Below are positions 32,801-44,636 of a stretch of 48,478 nucleotides of DNA, piece by piece (positions within the stretch are counted from its first letter, which is position 1; the number at the start of each line of letters is the position of its first letter). The notes beneath the pieces are model-generated. The model saw only the letters and a program-made list of their open reading frames with translations. It was not told the DNA's origin and searched no databases. The position numbers were made by a program, and so were the translations under genes. Source of the DNA: Novosphingobium sp. ST904 (GTDB lineage Bacteria > Pseudomonadota > Alphaproteobacteria > Sphingomonadales > Sphingomonadaceae); the NCBI RefSeq assembly GCF_001298105.1, contig NZ_LGJH01000123.1, positions 1 to 48,478 on the forward strand. The letters run 5' to 3'.

Positions 32801-32828
32801 AGATTTTCGGGCCGTGCCGCTCAGGCAC
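29817..32828 (-). CDS. addB: double-strand-break repair protein AddB
   Basis: AddB is the partner subunit of AddA: an inactivated helicase fold that recognises Chi plus a second RecB-type nuclease. The 1003-residue length fits the alphaproteobacterial form. The N-terminus reads YSIAAHRGFADALVAGLVP. The C-terminal nuclease shows GRADRIDRLADGSLAVVDYK, with the Asp and Lys of the D-DYK motif. I use GTG 32828 as start: it overlaps the murU stop by eight bases and gives the family N-terminus, whereas longer starts read into murU. It is joined to addA by an ATGA overlap. Confidence 0.95.
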   Translation of the reverse strand: MPERHGPKIYSIAAHRGFADALVAGLVPRYSEGELGLARLTLLLPSRRAIRTVTEAFVRHSGTTDRPGMLLPRMVVVGDLDLDETLGPLLDPLGAAEIAPAADPTRRWLRLAHYLREVEGDEAGKGAALLRRAWELGRTMDRLLVEGIAPIDLISERVIGIVGDLAGHWTDNTRTFLKVQQYWIAELAERGEIDAPERRNLLFEHAAREWEATPPAYPVVAAGVTSASPSLARMLRVVSELPGGSVVLPDFDLALPPEVWDELGTAGKPEQPDDPPFGRADAVTHPQYHLKLLLNRMGIARDEVAAWHRSGYGASPAERSTVISNLFLPPRASAAWVSLPAEKRRLAGGRLMESTHPEQEAQAIAVMVREALEVPERRVALITPDRGLAGRVVAHLERWGITADDTAGRPLAQTAAGRLMLLLAEVLAEQAAPVPLMALLVHPLAGGGEGRPRWLESARKLDLALRGPRPGAGLAPLAELAEQEKLGEWWAEVEAVLAPLFALGEAEPLEFLLGKLVDAAETLCGEAIWAGADGRALSAMVEELRAAAGSAGTLFDPRELHAMLRDVMDRAAVRPPWGGHPRVSIYGLLEARMSRADLVICGGLVEGVWPASPSQDALLPPAVLRALGVPGADFRIGLAAHDLAAALGAPEVVLSWALRDAGGPVIPSRFVLRVKALLGEQGDRHVESEALRLARMLDDAVPVPPHPRPQPMPSAEQRRVDLAVTGLDRLRGDPYEFYANAVLRLRKLDALDAEPSAAWKGEVAHKILEDWHKAGEPVDGLHAIAQAVLTEKNAHPLMRALWWPRLSAALDTFRDLVLEHKTAGRKVIASEAWGDMRHRDIRIHGRADRIDRLADGSLAVVDYKTGSPPTARRVEEGFALQLGLIALIAQGGGFKDMQGLEIAGEASGFEYWSMAKDKGRIGYDTTPLKVGKRRSGIEPDDFLPETERYLNDALDRWILGNEPFTARLNPELGSYADYDQLMRLDEWITSLGGRERAGGEDEA

Positions 32829-33546
32829 GGGGCAGCCATTCCTCGGTCGGCCTGATCGCGGAAGGTTCGCCCACCTCGAACCAGAGGCCGGTATGCGAGA
32901 TACCGTAGAGGCGGCCCTCCTCGATCGCGCGGCTCCACAGCAGGTTGGTCGAGAACGGGCCTTCGGGCGCTTCGCGCAGCAGCCGCTTCGACACGATCTG
33001 GATGCCGGAATAGATGAACGGCGCGACATGGCCGCGCTTGCGGCGCGTCACCCGGCCCACGGGATCGAGATGGAAGTCCCCGTCGCCCCGATAATTCATC
33101 GCGCGCGGATGCGGCACCATGAGCAGCAACGCGTCCATCCTTTCGGCATCCCAAGCCAGCGAAAGCTCGTGGAACACGTCCACCGGCCCGTCGAGCCAGA
33201 TGTTGTCGCTGTTGAGACAGAAGAAAGTCTCGGGCAGCAGCGCCTCGGCCTTGACCATGCCGCCGCCGGTTTCGAGCAGGCAGTCACGCTCGTCCGAGAC
33301 CGTGATCGCGGGGCCCTTGCGCCGCACCTTGAGATGGCCTTCCAGCGCGTCGGCAAGGTAGTGGACGTTGACCACCGCCTTTTCGATGCCCGCCGCATCG
33401 AGCTTGTCCAGCGCGTGGTCGATCAGCGACTTGCCAGCGACGCGAACCAGCGGCTTGGGCTGGGTCGCGGTAAGCGGGCGCATGCGCTTGCCGAGACCGG
33501 CGGAAAGCACCATCGCCGTATCGCTGGCGAGCTTCACCTCGTTCAT
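32821..33546 (-). CDS. murU: N-acetylmuramate alpha-1-phosphate uridylyltransferase MurU
   Basis: MurU converts MurNAc-1-phosphate to UDP-MurNAc in the cell-wall recycling route that bypasses MurA and MurB. The 241-residue nucleotidyltransferase has the N-terminal signature AGLGKRMRPLTATQPKPLV (the G-x-G-x-R-x-x-P-x-T and PKP elements), ETGGGMVKA, LNSDNIW with the metal-binding Asp, and GLWFEVGEP near the end. It is paired directly with amgK (ATGA overlap), the kinase that supplies its substrate; this pairing is what makes MurU more likely than another sugar-1-phosphate nucleotidyltransferase. Confidence 0.9.
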   Translation of the reverse strand: MNEVKLASDTAMVLSAGLGKRMRPLTATQPKPLVRVAGKSLIDHALDKLDAAGIEKAVVNVHYLADALEGHLKVRRKGPAITVSDERDCLLETGGGMVKAEALLPETFFCLNSDNIWLDGPVDVFHELSLAWDAERMDALLLMVPHPRAMNYRGDGDFHLDPVGRVTRRKRGHVAPFIYSGIQIVSKRLLREAPEGPFSTNLLWSRAIEEGRLYGISHTGLWFEVGEPSAIRPTEEWLPRA

Positions 33547-34541
33547 GCAGCGTAGCTCCCGCCATTGGCCTGGCGCAGATGCGCCGGGATGTTCGCATCG
33601 AACCAGCGCGCCACCGGTTCCAGCGCCGGATGGGCGAGGTCGCGTTCGAGCATGGCCCAGACGCGCGGGATGAGATCGAGATAACGCGGCTTGCCGTCAC
33701 GCCGCCAGAGACGCACGAAGATACCGATGATCTTGGTGTTCCGCTGCGCGCCGAGGCGGGCGTAATCGGCCAGGAAGGTCTCGGGATCGACGCCGGTGAG
33801 TTGGAGATAATGGTCGAACATCTCGGCCTCCAGTTCGGGCGAGACATCGCGGCGCGCATCCTGGAGCAGCGAGACGAGATCGTAGGCCGGGTGGCCGATC
33901 AGCGCGTCCTGGAAATCGAGCAGCCCCTGCTTTTCCAGGGCGCCGAGCAGCATGATGTTCTCTGCGTGGTAGTCTCGCAGCACGGTCACGCCGGGGCGCT
34001 GGCGGGGGAGCAGTTCGCCCATAACCGCTTCCCATGCGGCAACGAAACCGGCGGAATCGACGTAGAGGTTCTGCGCGGTGCAGTACCAGTCCACGAACAG
34101 CCGTACCTCGCGCTGGTACTCGCTCATCGAATAGTCGAGGAACGGTCCCGGCGGCAGTTCGCGAAGCTGCGCCAGAACATCGACCGCGCCCTTGTAGACG
34201 GCGGTTTCGTCGTCCGGCCACTGGTCGAGATAATCGCGCATCCGTGCGTGGCCGAAATCCTCGATCAGCACGAGGCCGCGGTCTGCCCAGTCGGCAAGGA
34301 TGCGGGGGGCCCGCAGCCCGTTGGCATCGAGCCAGCGCGCGGCACGCAGGAAAGGCGTGGGATCCTCGTTGGGCGGCGGCGCATCCATCAGCATCGCCGT
34401 CTGCCCGTCCGCGCGCGTCACGCGGAAGTAGCGCCGGAACGATGCGTCCCCGGCAAGCGGTTCTACGGCGGCGCCAGCCCAACCCGCCTGGGCGAGGAAG
34501 GGTGCGAGGTCAGCGGGAAGGTCTGCGAGGTTCGTGCTCAT
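33543..34541 (-). CDS. amgK: anomeric N-acetylmuramate/N-acetylglucosamine kinase AmgK
   Basis: AmgK phosphorylates recycled MurNAc and GlcNAc at C1. The 332-residue product belongs to the aminoglycoside-phosphotransferase-like kinases. It has FRRYFRV in the N-lobe, VLIEDFGHARM at the hinge, the catalytic loop VLRDYHAENIMLL (Asp and Asn) and the metal-binding LLDFQDALIGHPAYDLVSLL. I use ATG 34541 because it forms an ATGA overlap with the tsaE stop; a start seven codons earlier would overlap tsaE more deeply. It is stitched to murU by another ATGA. Confidence 0.92.
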   Translation of the reverse strand: MSTNLADLPADLAPFLAQAGWAGAAVEPLAGDASFRRYFRVTRADGQTAMLMDAPPPNEDPTPFLRAARWLDANGLRAPRILADWADRGLVLIEDFGHARMRDYLDQWPDDETAVYKGAVDVLAQLRELPPGPFLDYSMSEYQREVRLFVDWYCTAQNLYVDSAGFVAAWEAVMGELLPRQRPGVTVLRDYHAENIMLLGALEKQGLLDFQDALIGHPAYDLVSLLQDARRDVSPELEAEMFDHYLQLTGVDPETFLADYARLGAQRNTKIIGIFVRLWRRDGKPRYLDLIPRVWAMLERDLAHPALEPVARWFDANIPAHLRQANGGSYAA

Positions 34542-34999
34542 TTCGGCTCCCGCCCTAGCCAATCAGCCCCCGGCTCGACAATGGCGATCCGCCCCTCATC
34601 CGCAACTTCCAGCGCGATTGAAAGGCAGCCCGGCTCATGTGCGAAGCCTCCGGCATGATCCGGCCATTCGGCGAGCAGCGCAGCGCCCTGCCGATAGTCG
34701 TCAAGGCCGATCTCGTCGGCCTCGGAAGGATGGGACAGGCGGTAGAAGTCGGCATGGACCAGCGGCAGGCGCACGCCCGATTGTCCGGGAGGGGCCGGAT
34801 CGTAGACCTCGACGATGGCAAAACTCGGCGAAGGCACTTCACCCTCATGCCCGAGTGCGGCGATGATTGCGCGCGCGAGCGTGGTCTTACCGGCGCCGAG
34901 GCCGCCGGTCAGCGCCACCACGTCATCAGGGCGAAGCTGTTCGGCGATGGCGCGGCCGAAACGCTCCATCGCGGCGAGGTCGGGCAATGCGATCTTCAC
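34538..34999 (-). CDS. tsaE: tRNA threonylcarbamoyladenosine biosynthesis ATPase TsaE
   Basis: TsaE works with TsaB and TsaD to attach threonylcarbamoyl to A37 of ANN-decoding tRNAs. The 153-residue product has Walker A GGLGAGKTTLARAI (about residues 32-45), the switch region VPSPSFAIVEVY and HADFYRLSHPSEADEIGLDDY with the conserved acidic residues. The GTG start overlaps the divL stop as GTGA, suggesting translational coupling. It is longer and more acidic at the end than the E. coli protein but otherwise ordinary. Confidence 0.94.
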   Translation of the reverse strand: MKIALPDLAAMERFGRAIAEQLRPDDVVALTGGLGAGKTTLARAIIAALGHEGEVPSPSFAIVEVYDPAPPGQSGVRLPLVHADFYRLSHPSEADEIGLDDYRQGAALLAEWPDHAGGFAHEPGCLSIALEVADEGRIAIVEPGADWLGREPK

Positions 35000-37348
35000 G
35001 GAAGCTCCACCAGAGCGCTGGTCCCCTTGCCCGGTTCGGAAACGAGGCGCAGCGCGCCGCCATGCGCTTCCACCAATTGACGCGCGAGCGGCAGACCCAG
35101 ACCCTGGCTGCGCTCCACCGACTTGCCGTCGGCACTCGTCTTCATGCCGTCAAGCGCAAGGGCGACGCTGCGGGTATCCATGCCCTCGCCCTGGTCCTGC
35201 ACCAGAATCTGGAGCCACTCCCCGTCGCCCGATTTGCGGCGGCCGAGCTGCACGAGCACGCGCTGCCCCCGGCGCGAGGCGGCAATGGCATTGTCCACGA
35301 GATGCCCGACCGCGCGAGCAAGTCGCTTGCGATCACCGGAAATCGGCCGCAGCAATCCGCTGGCCTGAAGATCCAGCACCAGCCCCGCCTTCTGGAGCCG
35401 CGAGGCGCGCTCCTCCACCACGGAGCGGATGAAGGGCATGGGGTCGATTTCCTCTTTCTTGAGCGGAAGCAGCCCGGCCTCACCCTGCGACAGGTCCAGC
35501 AGGCTGTCGATGTGATCGCCAAGCTGTTCCACCGAAGTCAGGATCGCGCCGACATATTCGCGCCCGCTGTCGGAAAGGTCGCCGCCGACGCCCGCCTCCA
35601 GCAGTTCGGCGAAACCGCCGATCGATGTCAGCGGCGTGCGCAATTCGTAGCTCATCTTGGCAAGGAAACGGGTCTTTATCGTGTCCGCCTCGATCAGCGC
35701 GGCATTGCTTTCGCGAAGCGCGGCCTCGGCCTTCTGGGAATCGGTAATGTCGAGCACGGCGAGCAGCCCGTTACCGTCCGGCAGCGGCACGCCCGCGAAT
35801 TCCAGCATGCGGCCATCGGCAAGCGCGATGCGGCCGCCCTTCTGCGCGCGGTCCAGCGTCGCGGTGCGCACGACGCCGCCGACCATCTCCGCCTCCGCCG
35901 GGCGCTTCAGGCGCGGCGCGATCTTCTTGAGCAGATCCTGCATGTGCGGGTGCGTGTCGAGGAAATCGCTGTCCAGCCCCCAGTCGGCGGCGAAGCGGCG
36001 ATTCCAGATTTGCATCCGCCCGTCCGGCGCGAACACCGCGATCGATTCGAACAGACTGTCGAACGTGGCGGTGCGCGTCCGCAGCAGGGTGTCACGCACG
36101 GCGGAAAGACGCAGTTGCTCGGTGCGATCCTCGGCGATCAGCATGAGCCCGCCGTCCGGCACCGGCTGGGCAACGATGCGCAGATGAGTGCCATCCGCCA
36201 GGGTCCAGGCTTCCTCGCTCGCATCCCCAGAGGCGAACCAGGCGGCCTTCTCCCGCCGCCAGGCGGGGAAATCGCGCGCTTCGGGCACGCGCCCGGCATC
36301 GCGCGCGGCATCGAGCAGACGCTCGAACGCGGGCAAATCCTGCATGGTGTGCGCCGAAAGCTTGAACAGGCGCTGGAACGGCTGGTTGGCAAAAGTCAGC
36401 CGCTTCTTGGCGTCGAACTGGGCGACACCGGCAGAAAGCTGGTCAAGCAGGCCGCGCTGCGCCTCGCGGAACGCGCGGAACGAGCGCGACATTTCCTCAA
36501 GGTCTTCGATATCCACGGCATAGCCCGCCACCCCGTCTTCGCCGAGCGGCAGGTCGCTGACGCGCATCGCGCGGCGCTGGCCGTTGATCGTGGTGGAGAC
36601 GATGCGCTGGATCGGCGCACCCTTTTCGGCAGCGACGCGGGCGACCTGCGCGGGGGTGAGCCCGTCGACGTTCTCGATCAGTTCGGTGCCGCTGGCGACC
36701 ACGCCCTGCGCACTGTCCCCGCCCACGGCGGCGACATAAGCGGAGTTGACCAGTTGCAGCTCGCCATCCGGGCGGCGGAACCACATCGGCATCGGCGCAG
36801 CCTCGATCAGGGAGACCAGCGCAGTGAAGTCCCCCCTCGCCCGTGAGGCTTCGTCACGCAATCGGGTAAGTTCGGTCTCGCTGTCGGAAAAATCGAAGAC
36901 CCAGACCAGCGCCGCGCCGCCCGGCGAGACCTGCGGATCGGCGAGATGGCCGCGCAGCGCCAGCGAACGGGTGGACCCGCGCGGCGTAAGGACCATGCGG
37001 AAAGGTGCGGCGGTCTTCTGGGTGCGGCGAACGGCTTCTGTCAGTTCCTCCAGCTTTTCCGCCGGAAGGCCGCGTTCGCCGGTATCGAGTTCGGAAAGGA
37101 ACTGTGGCACCCCGTCCAGTCCGAGCCACTGCGCCAGGCGCGGGCTGGCCTCGATCCTGCCGTCGGAACGGACGAGCAGCGGCAGGGCGGGCGATTCCTC
37201 GACCATGCGGCCGAGCCGGCGCGCGGAACGAAGCTGGTTCTCGGCCCGCTTCTGCCGGCTGCGCGCGGAGAGCACGCCAGGCCGCCGCCAGCATCCAGAC
37301 AGCGAGCAGAAGACCGATCAGGAGGGGTACGAGGCGATCCTGGTCCAT
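34996..37348 (-). CDS. divL: cell-cycle pseudokinase DivL (N-terminus frameshifted)
   Basis: In Caulobacter, DivL controls the CckA-ChpT-CtrA pathway and responds to DivK. The sequence has several PAS-like modules, a dimerisation helix and a histidine-kinase-type ATPase domain (GHLVDNAIAAS, QDQGEGMD, SQGLGLPLARQLVEAHGG). The H-box reads MSYELRTPLTS: Tyr (codon TAC at 35647-35649) replaces the phosphorylated His, the hallmark of DivL. Most of the protein lies in one frame open from GTG 37275. A membrane helix (LVPLLIGLLLAVWML) lies just upstream in another frame from ATG 37348, and one extra or two missing bases near 37276 would join them into about 783 residues, close to Caulobacter (769). 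It overlaps tsaE. Confidence 0.9.
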
Positions 37349-37381
37349 TCACCAACGGCTATGATGCGGGGACGCGTTAAA

Positions 37382-37428
37382 CACAATGGGGAGACCACCA
37401 TTGTCGGTGCGCTCGTCACATCCGTGAC
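37382..37428. promoter_or_regulatory. two short inverted repeats upstream of divL
   Basis: ACAATGG/CCATTGT and, just beyond, TCGTCAC/GTGACGA (a perfect 7-bp stem with an ATCC loop) lie 34-80 bases upstream of the divL ATG. They may be operators, but no known factor can be named from them. Confidence 0.3.
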
Positions 37429-37442
37429 GAACTTGCGGCACG

Positions 37443-37503
37443 CCGCTCCCTCACCCGACCTCCCATCAAGGGTTCACTCGTGGAAGGTCAGGTGAGGGAG
37501 CGG
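37443..37503. terminator. long hairpin between ahcY and divL
   Basis: CCGCTCCCTCACC and GGTGAGGGAGCGG form a 13-bp perfect outer stem. After one mismatch, GACCT/AGGTC adds five more pairs. It lies about 50 bases past the ahcY stop and upstream of divL, so it probably ends the ahcY transcript or is an extragenic repeat. Confidence 0.5.
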
Positions 37504-37550
37504 ACCGGTGCCGCATCGAATGCCCGGATGGGCATTCCCGACCAAGCAAA

Positions 37551-38971
<1,421 letters not shown>

Positions 38972-39011
38972 GGGAAGCTCCTGATGCTCTGGGTATTGCA
39001 AGTTGCAGGGA

Positions 39012-39051
39012 GACGCCGGGCCGGGCCGCAGGCCCAGGCCCGGCGTCTCGA
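39012..39051 (-). promoter_or_regulatory. 13-bp GC hairpin in the ahcY leader
   Basis: On the minus strand GAGACGCCGGGCC pairs perfectly with GGCCCGGCGTCTC, and TTGCA/TGCAA copies flank the stem on its two sides. It lies between the palindrome at 39089 and the ahcY start. It does not contain the conserved bases of the SAH or SAM-II riboswitches as I know them, so it may be an attenuator or an unknown element. Confidence 0.45.
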
Positions 39052-39088
39052 ATGCAACGTCCCTACCCGGTCAGCATTCGCGACGCAA

Positions 39089-39108
39089 ATATAAAGATAT
39101 CTTTATAT
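39089..39108. promoter_or_regulatory. perfect 20-bp palindrome, candidate SahR-type operator of ahcY
   Basis: ATATAAAGATATCTTTATAT is exactly self-complementary, AT-only apart from one G and one C, and stands out from the GC-rich surroundings. It lies 118 bases upstream of the ahcY GTG and 42 bases past the katG stop. ArsR-family SahR repressors, which sense S-adenosylhomocysteine, bind AT-rich palindromes upstream of ahcY and other methionine-cycle genes in several proteobacteria. The match to that regulator is from memory. No sahR gene is in the window. Confidence 0.6.
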
Positions 39109-39149
39109 GCCTCGCCGAAGCCTTGGCAGGGCAATCCGCAGCCCCCGTT

Positions 39150-42032
<2,883 letters not shown>

Positions 42033-43526
42033 TCAGCCCATCGCCCACTGCGCGGCAAGCACGATAACCCCTCCCGCCGCCGCATAAGCCAGGCAAACCG
42101 GTGCGGTGCGGGACAGAGCCTCGCCCTCACGCCCCACCAAGCCGACTGTCGCGGTGCCTGCCACGATATTATGCGGGGCCACGATGTTCCCGATCGCCGA
42201 CCCCACGCTCTGCCCGGCAAGCGCCAGCCAGTGCGGCAGCGTCACCGCATCGGCGGCGGCGATCTGGAAGTTGGCGAAAATGATGTTCGAGGCCGTCGCC
42301 GAACCGGTCACGAACGAGCCCAGCGCCCCCACCAGCGGGACGGCCAGCGGCCAGGCCTGTCCGAACAGGCCTGTCGCGCCGACGGCCAGCGCGTCGATCA
42401 TGCCGCCGTGGACCATGAACCGCGCGAGCGTCAGCACGGAAACCAGCGCGATCGCCACTTGCGGCAGTCGCCTTGCCGCCGCCGTCATGGACTGGGCAAC
42501 GAGACGCGGGCTGGACCGATTGACCATCGCGGTTATCGCAAATGCCAGGACCAGCATCGTACCGGGATGATAGAGCGGCATCAGCGTATCGCCGAACCCG
42601 TTGCCGTAGGCCCAGTCGAACCGGTGAGCGCGCAGGCTGATGCGAAGCGGGTCGATCAGCCGGGTCGCAAGGATCAGCGTTACCAGTACGGCATAGGGCA
42701 ATGCCGCGGACAGCAGCGCCCTGCCCGCAATTCGCTCGGTCCGTTGCACCGGCGGCGAGCCCCGTCGCAACCAGACGATGAACAGCCCTCCGCCCAGCAG
42801 GGCGCCGCCCAGTGTCGGCAATTCAGGCCCGGCCAGACCGGCGATGAGCGCCGCCGCCGGAAAGAAGCAGGCAGCCGCCATGACCGCCACCTGCCACGAA
42901 GCCGCACCGTCCAGCCGCGCCCGCACGCTGCCCTGCCTGACGACGATCAGCGCCAGCACCCAGCCAAGGCAGGCATGGATCAGCAGTATCGCAAGCGAGA
43001 GCCTGCGCTCATCGACGTATCCCGCTTCGACGAGCGGCACCATCGGCGCCCCCACCGCCCCGAACGATACGCCCACGACATGGCCCATCAGCGCGACCAG
43101 CAATGCGCGCGCAGGGGGAACGCCCAGCGAGACCAGCATCGGCGCAACGATCGCCACCGGCGTCCCGAAACCGGAAGCACCTTCGAGGAACATCGCGAAG
43201 AACCAGCCCACCAGCAAGGCGGTTGCCGCAGGGTCGGAAGAGATCGACTTCAGCCAATCCCCGATCACCTCGGTCGCGCCGGTCCGCATCTGATACTCGT
43301 GGATCGAAAGCGCGGGGAAGATGATCCAGAGGATCGTCGCCGCCGTGAACATAGCCTCGAGGCACGGCCCCGCCAGGTCAGCCGGTGTCTCTCCGAACTG
43401 GAACGCCGTCACCGCCACCACCGCGGCGATCACCGCCGAAACTGTCCCCGCCGCTGCCGCCGACCAGCGCAGCACGGTCATCAGCAGCACCAGCGACAGG
43501 ATCGGGGCTATCGCCAGCCCGGTCAC
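42033..43526 (-). CDS. lctP: L-lactate permease family transporter
   Basis: LctP/LldP/GlcA permeases move lactate or glycolate with protons across the inner membrane. The 497-residue product has at least twelve hydrophobic helices. Family motifs include FAMFLEGASGFGTPVAIVAP in the first half and GALGSFVTGSATASNIIFA in the second, with QSVGSAIGNIVAPHNIVA near the end. It starts at GTG 43526, five bases after the ldhA stop, so the two genes form an operon. The direction of transport is not deducible; beside a lactate dehydrogenase either export of fermentation product or uptake is possible. Confidence 0.92.
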   Translation of the reverse strand: MTGLAIAPILSLVLLMTVLRWSAAAAGTVSAVIAAVVAVTAFQFGETPADLAGPCLEAMFTAATILWIIFPALSIHEYQMRTGATEVIGDWLKSISSDPAATALLVGWFFAMFLEGASGFGTPVAIVAPMLVSLGVPPARALLVALMGHVVGVSFGAVGAPMVPLVEAGYVDERRLSLAILLIHACLGWVLALIVVRQGSVRARLDGAASWQVAVMAAACFFPAAALIAGLAGPELPTLGGALLGGGLFIVWLRRGSPPVQRTERIAGRALLSAALPYAVLVTLILATRLIDPLRISLRAHRFDWAYGNGFGDTLMPLYHPGTMLVLAFAITAMVNRSSPRLVAQSMTAAARRLPQVAIALVSVLTLARFMVHGGMIDALAVGATGLFGQAWPLAVPLVGALGSFVTGSATASNIIFANFQIAAADAVTLPHWLALAGQSVGSAIGNIVAPHNIVAGTATVGLVGREGEALSRTAPVCLAYAAAGGVIVLAAQWAMG

Positions 43527-43531
43527 GGCAT

Positions 43532-44542
43532 TTAGCCCCGTCGCTCTACCTGGACGGGATAGAGAGGCGCGCCCTCTTTCTCGAAGGCGGTGATGTTGGA
43601 AATCGTCGTGCCGGCGATCGCGGTCATCGCCTCTCGCGTGAAGAAGCCCTGGTGGCCGGTGATGAGGACGTTGGGAAAGGTCATGAGCCGCACGAAAACG
43701 TCATCACGGATGACCTGCTCGGACAAGTCCTCGAAGAACAGGTCTTCCTCCTCCTCGTAAACGTCGAGCCCGACATAGCCGACCTTGCCGCTCTTGAGCC
43801 CGGCGATCACCGCGCGCGCATCCATCACCGCGCCGCGGCTGGTGTTGATGAGCATGGCTCCGGACTTCAGCTTGGCGATTGCGTCCCGGTCTATCAGGTG
43901 GCGCGTAGTCGGCGTCAGCGGGCAGTGCAGGCTGATGATGTCGCATTGCGCGAGCAATTCGTCGATCGGAACGTATCGCCCGCCAAGCGCGCCGAGTTCC
44001 GGCGCCTCGAACGGATCGCTCGCCAGCACCTCGCAGCCGAAGCCCCTGAGAATGCGGGCGACGTTGATGCCGATCTTGCCGGTGCCGATCACGCCCGCGA
44101 CCTTGCCCTTGAGGTCGAACCCCAGCAGCCCTTCGAGTGCGAAATTGCCTTCCCGCACGCGGGCGTAAGCCTTGTGGATCTTGCGATTGAGCGAAAGGAT
44201 CAGCGCCACCGCATGTTCGGCGATCGCATCGGGCGAATAGGCGGGAACACGGCCGATCCCAAGGCCCAGCTCACGGGCGGCATCGAGATCGACATTGTTG
44301 AAGCCGGCGCTGCGAAGGGCAATCAGGCGCGTGCCGTTGGCGGCGAGGATTTCCAGCTCCTTTCGCCCCAACTGGTCGTTCACGAAAGCGCAGATACAGT
44401 CATGGCCGGCAGCAAGATGGGCCGTATGCGAATTGAGGCGCATCTCCAGATAGAACAATTCATGCCCGGATCCGCTCAGCTCGTTCGCACCGTCAAGGAA
44501 TTCACGATCGTATGGACGGGTGCTGAAGACCGCAACTTTCAA
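43532..44542 (-). CDS. ldhA: NAD-dependent D-lactate dehydrogenase (2-hydroxyacid dehydrogenase)
   Basis: This enzyme interconverts pyruvate and D-lactate with NADH. The 336-residue product closely follows the LdhA pattern: LRSAGFNNVDLDAA, AYSPDAIAEHAVALIL, the NAD loop GVIGTGKIGINVARIL, HCPLTPTTRHLI, NTSRGAVMDA with the catalytic Arg region, the YEEEEDLFFED stretch typical of LdhA, and TGHQGFFTREAM with the catalytic His. The start is TTG 44542, supported by AGGAGG six bases upstream. It lies five bases before lctP. A fermentative-type enzyme in a presumed aerobe suggests redox balancing under low oxygen (inference). Confidence 0.92.
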   Translation of the reverse strand: MKVAVFSTRPYDREFLDGANELSGSGHELFYLEMRLNSHTAHLAAGHDCICAFVNDQLGRKELEILAANGTRLIALRSAGFNNVDLDAARELGLGIGRVPAYSPDAIAEHAVALILSLNRKIHKAYARVREGNFALEGLLGFDLKGKVAGVIGTGKIGINVARILRGFGCEVLASDPFEAPELGALGGRYVPIDELLAQCDIISLHCPLTPTTRHLIDRDAIAKLKSGAMLINTSRGAVMDARAVIAGLKSGKVGYVGLDVYEEEEDLFFEDLSEQVIRDDVFVRLMTFPNVLITGHQGFFTREAMTAIAGTTISNITAFEKEGAPLYPVQVERRG

Positions 44543-44636
44543 GGAAGCCCTCCTGTCGTCGGGATAATTTCAGAGTACCACGGGATGACGGCAAGCTGCG
44601 AAACCGGTCAGCCCTACCGGAGCACGGATAATCGCT

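Noticed and set aside
38972..39149. SAH or SAM-II riboswitch upstream of ahcY
   Set aside because: The conserved aptamer bases that I know for these classes are not present; only a hairpin and the palindrome are visible.
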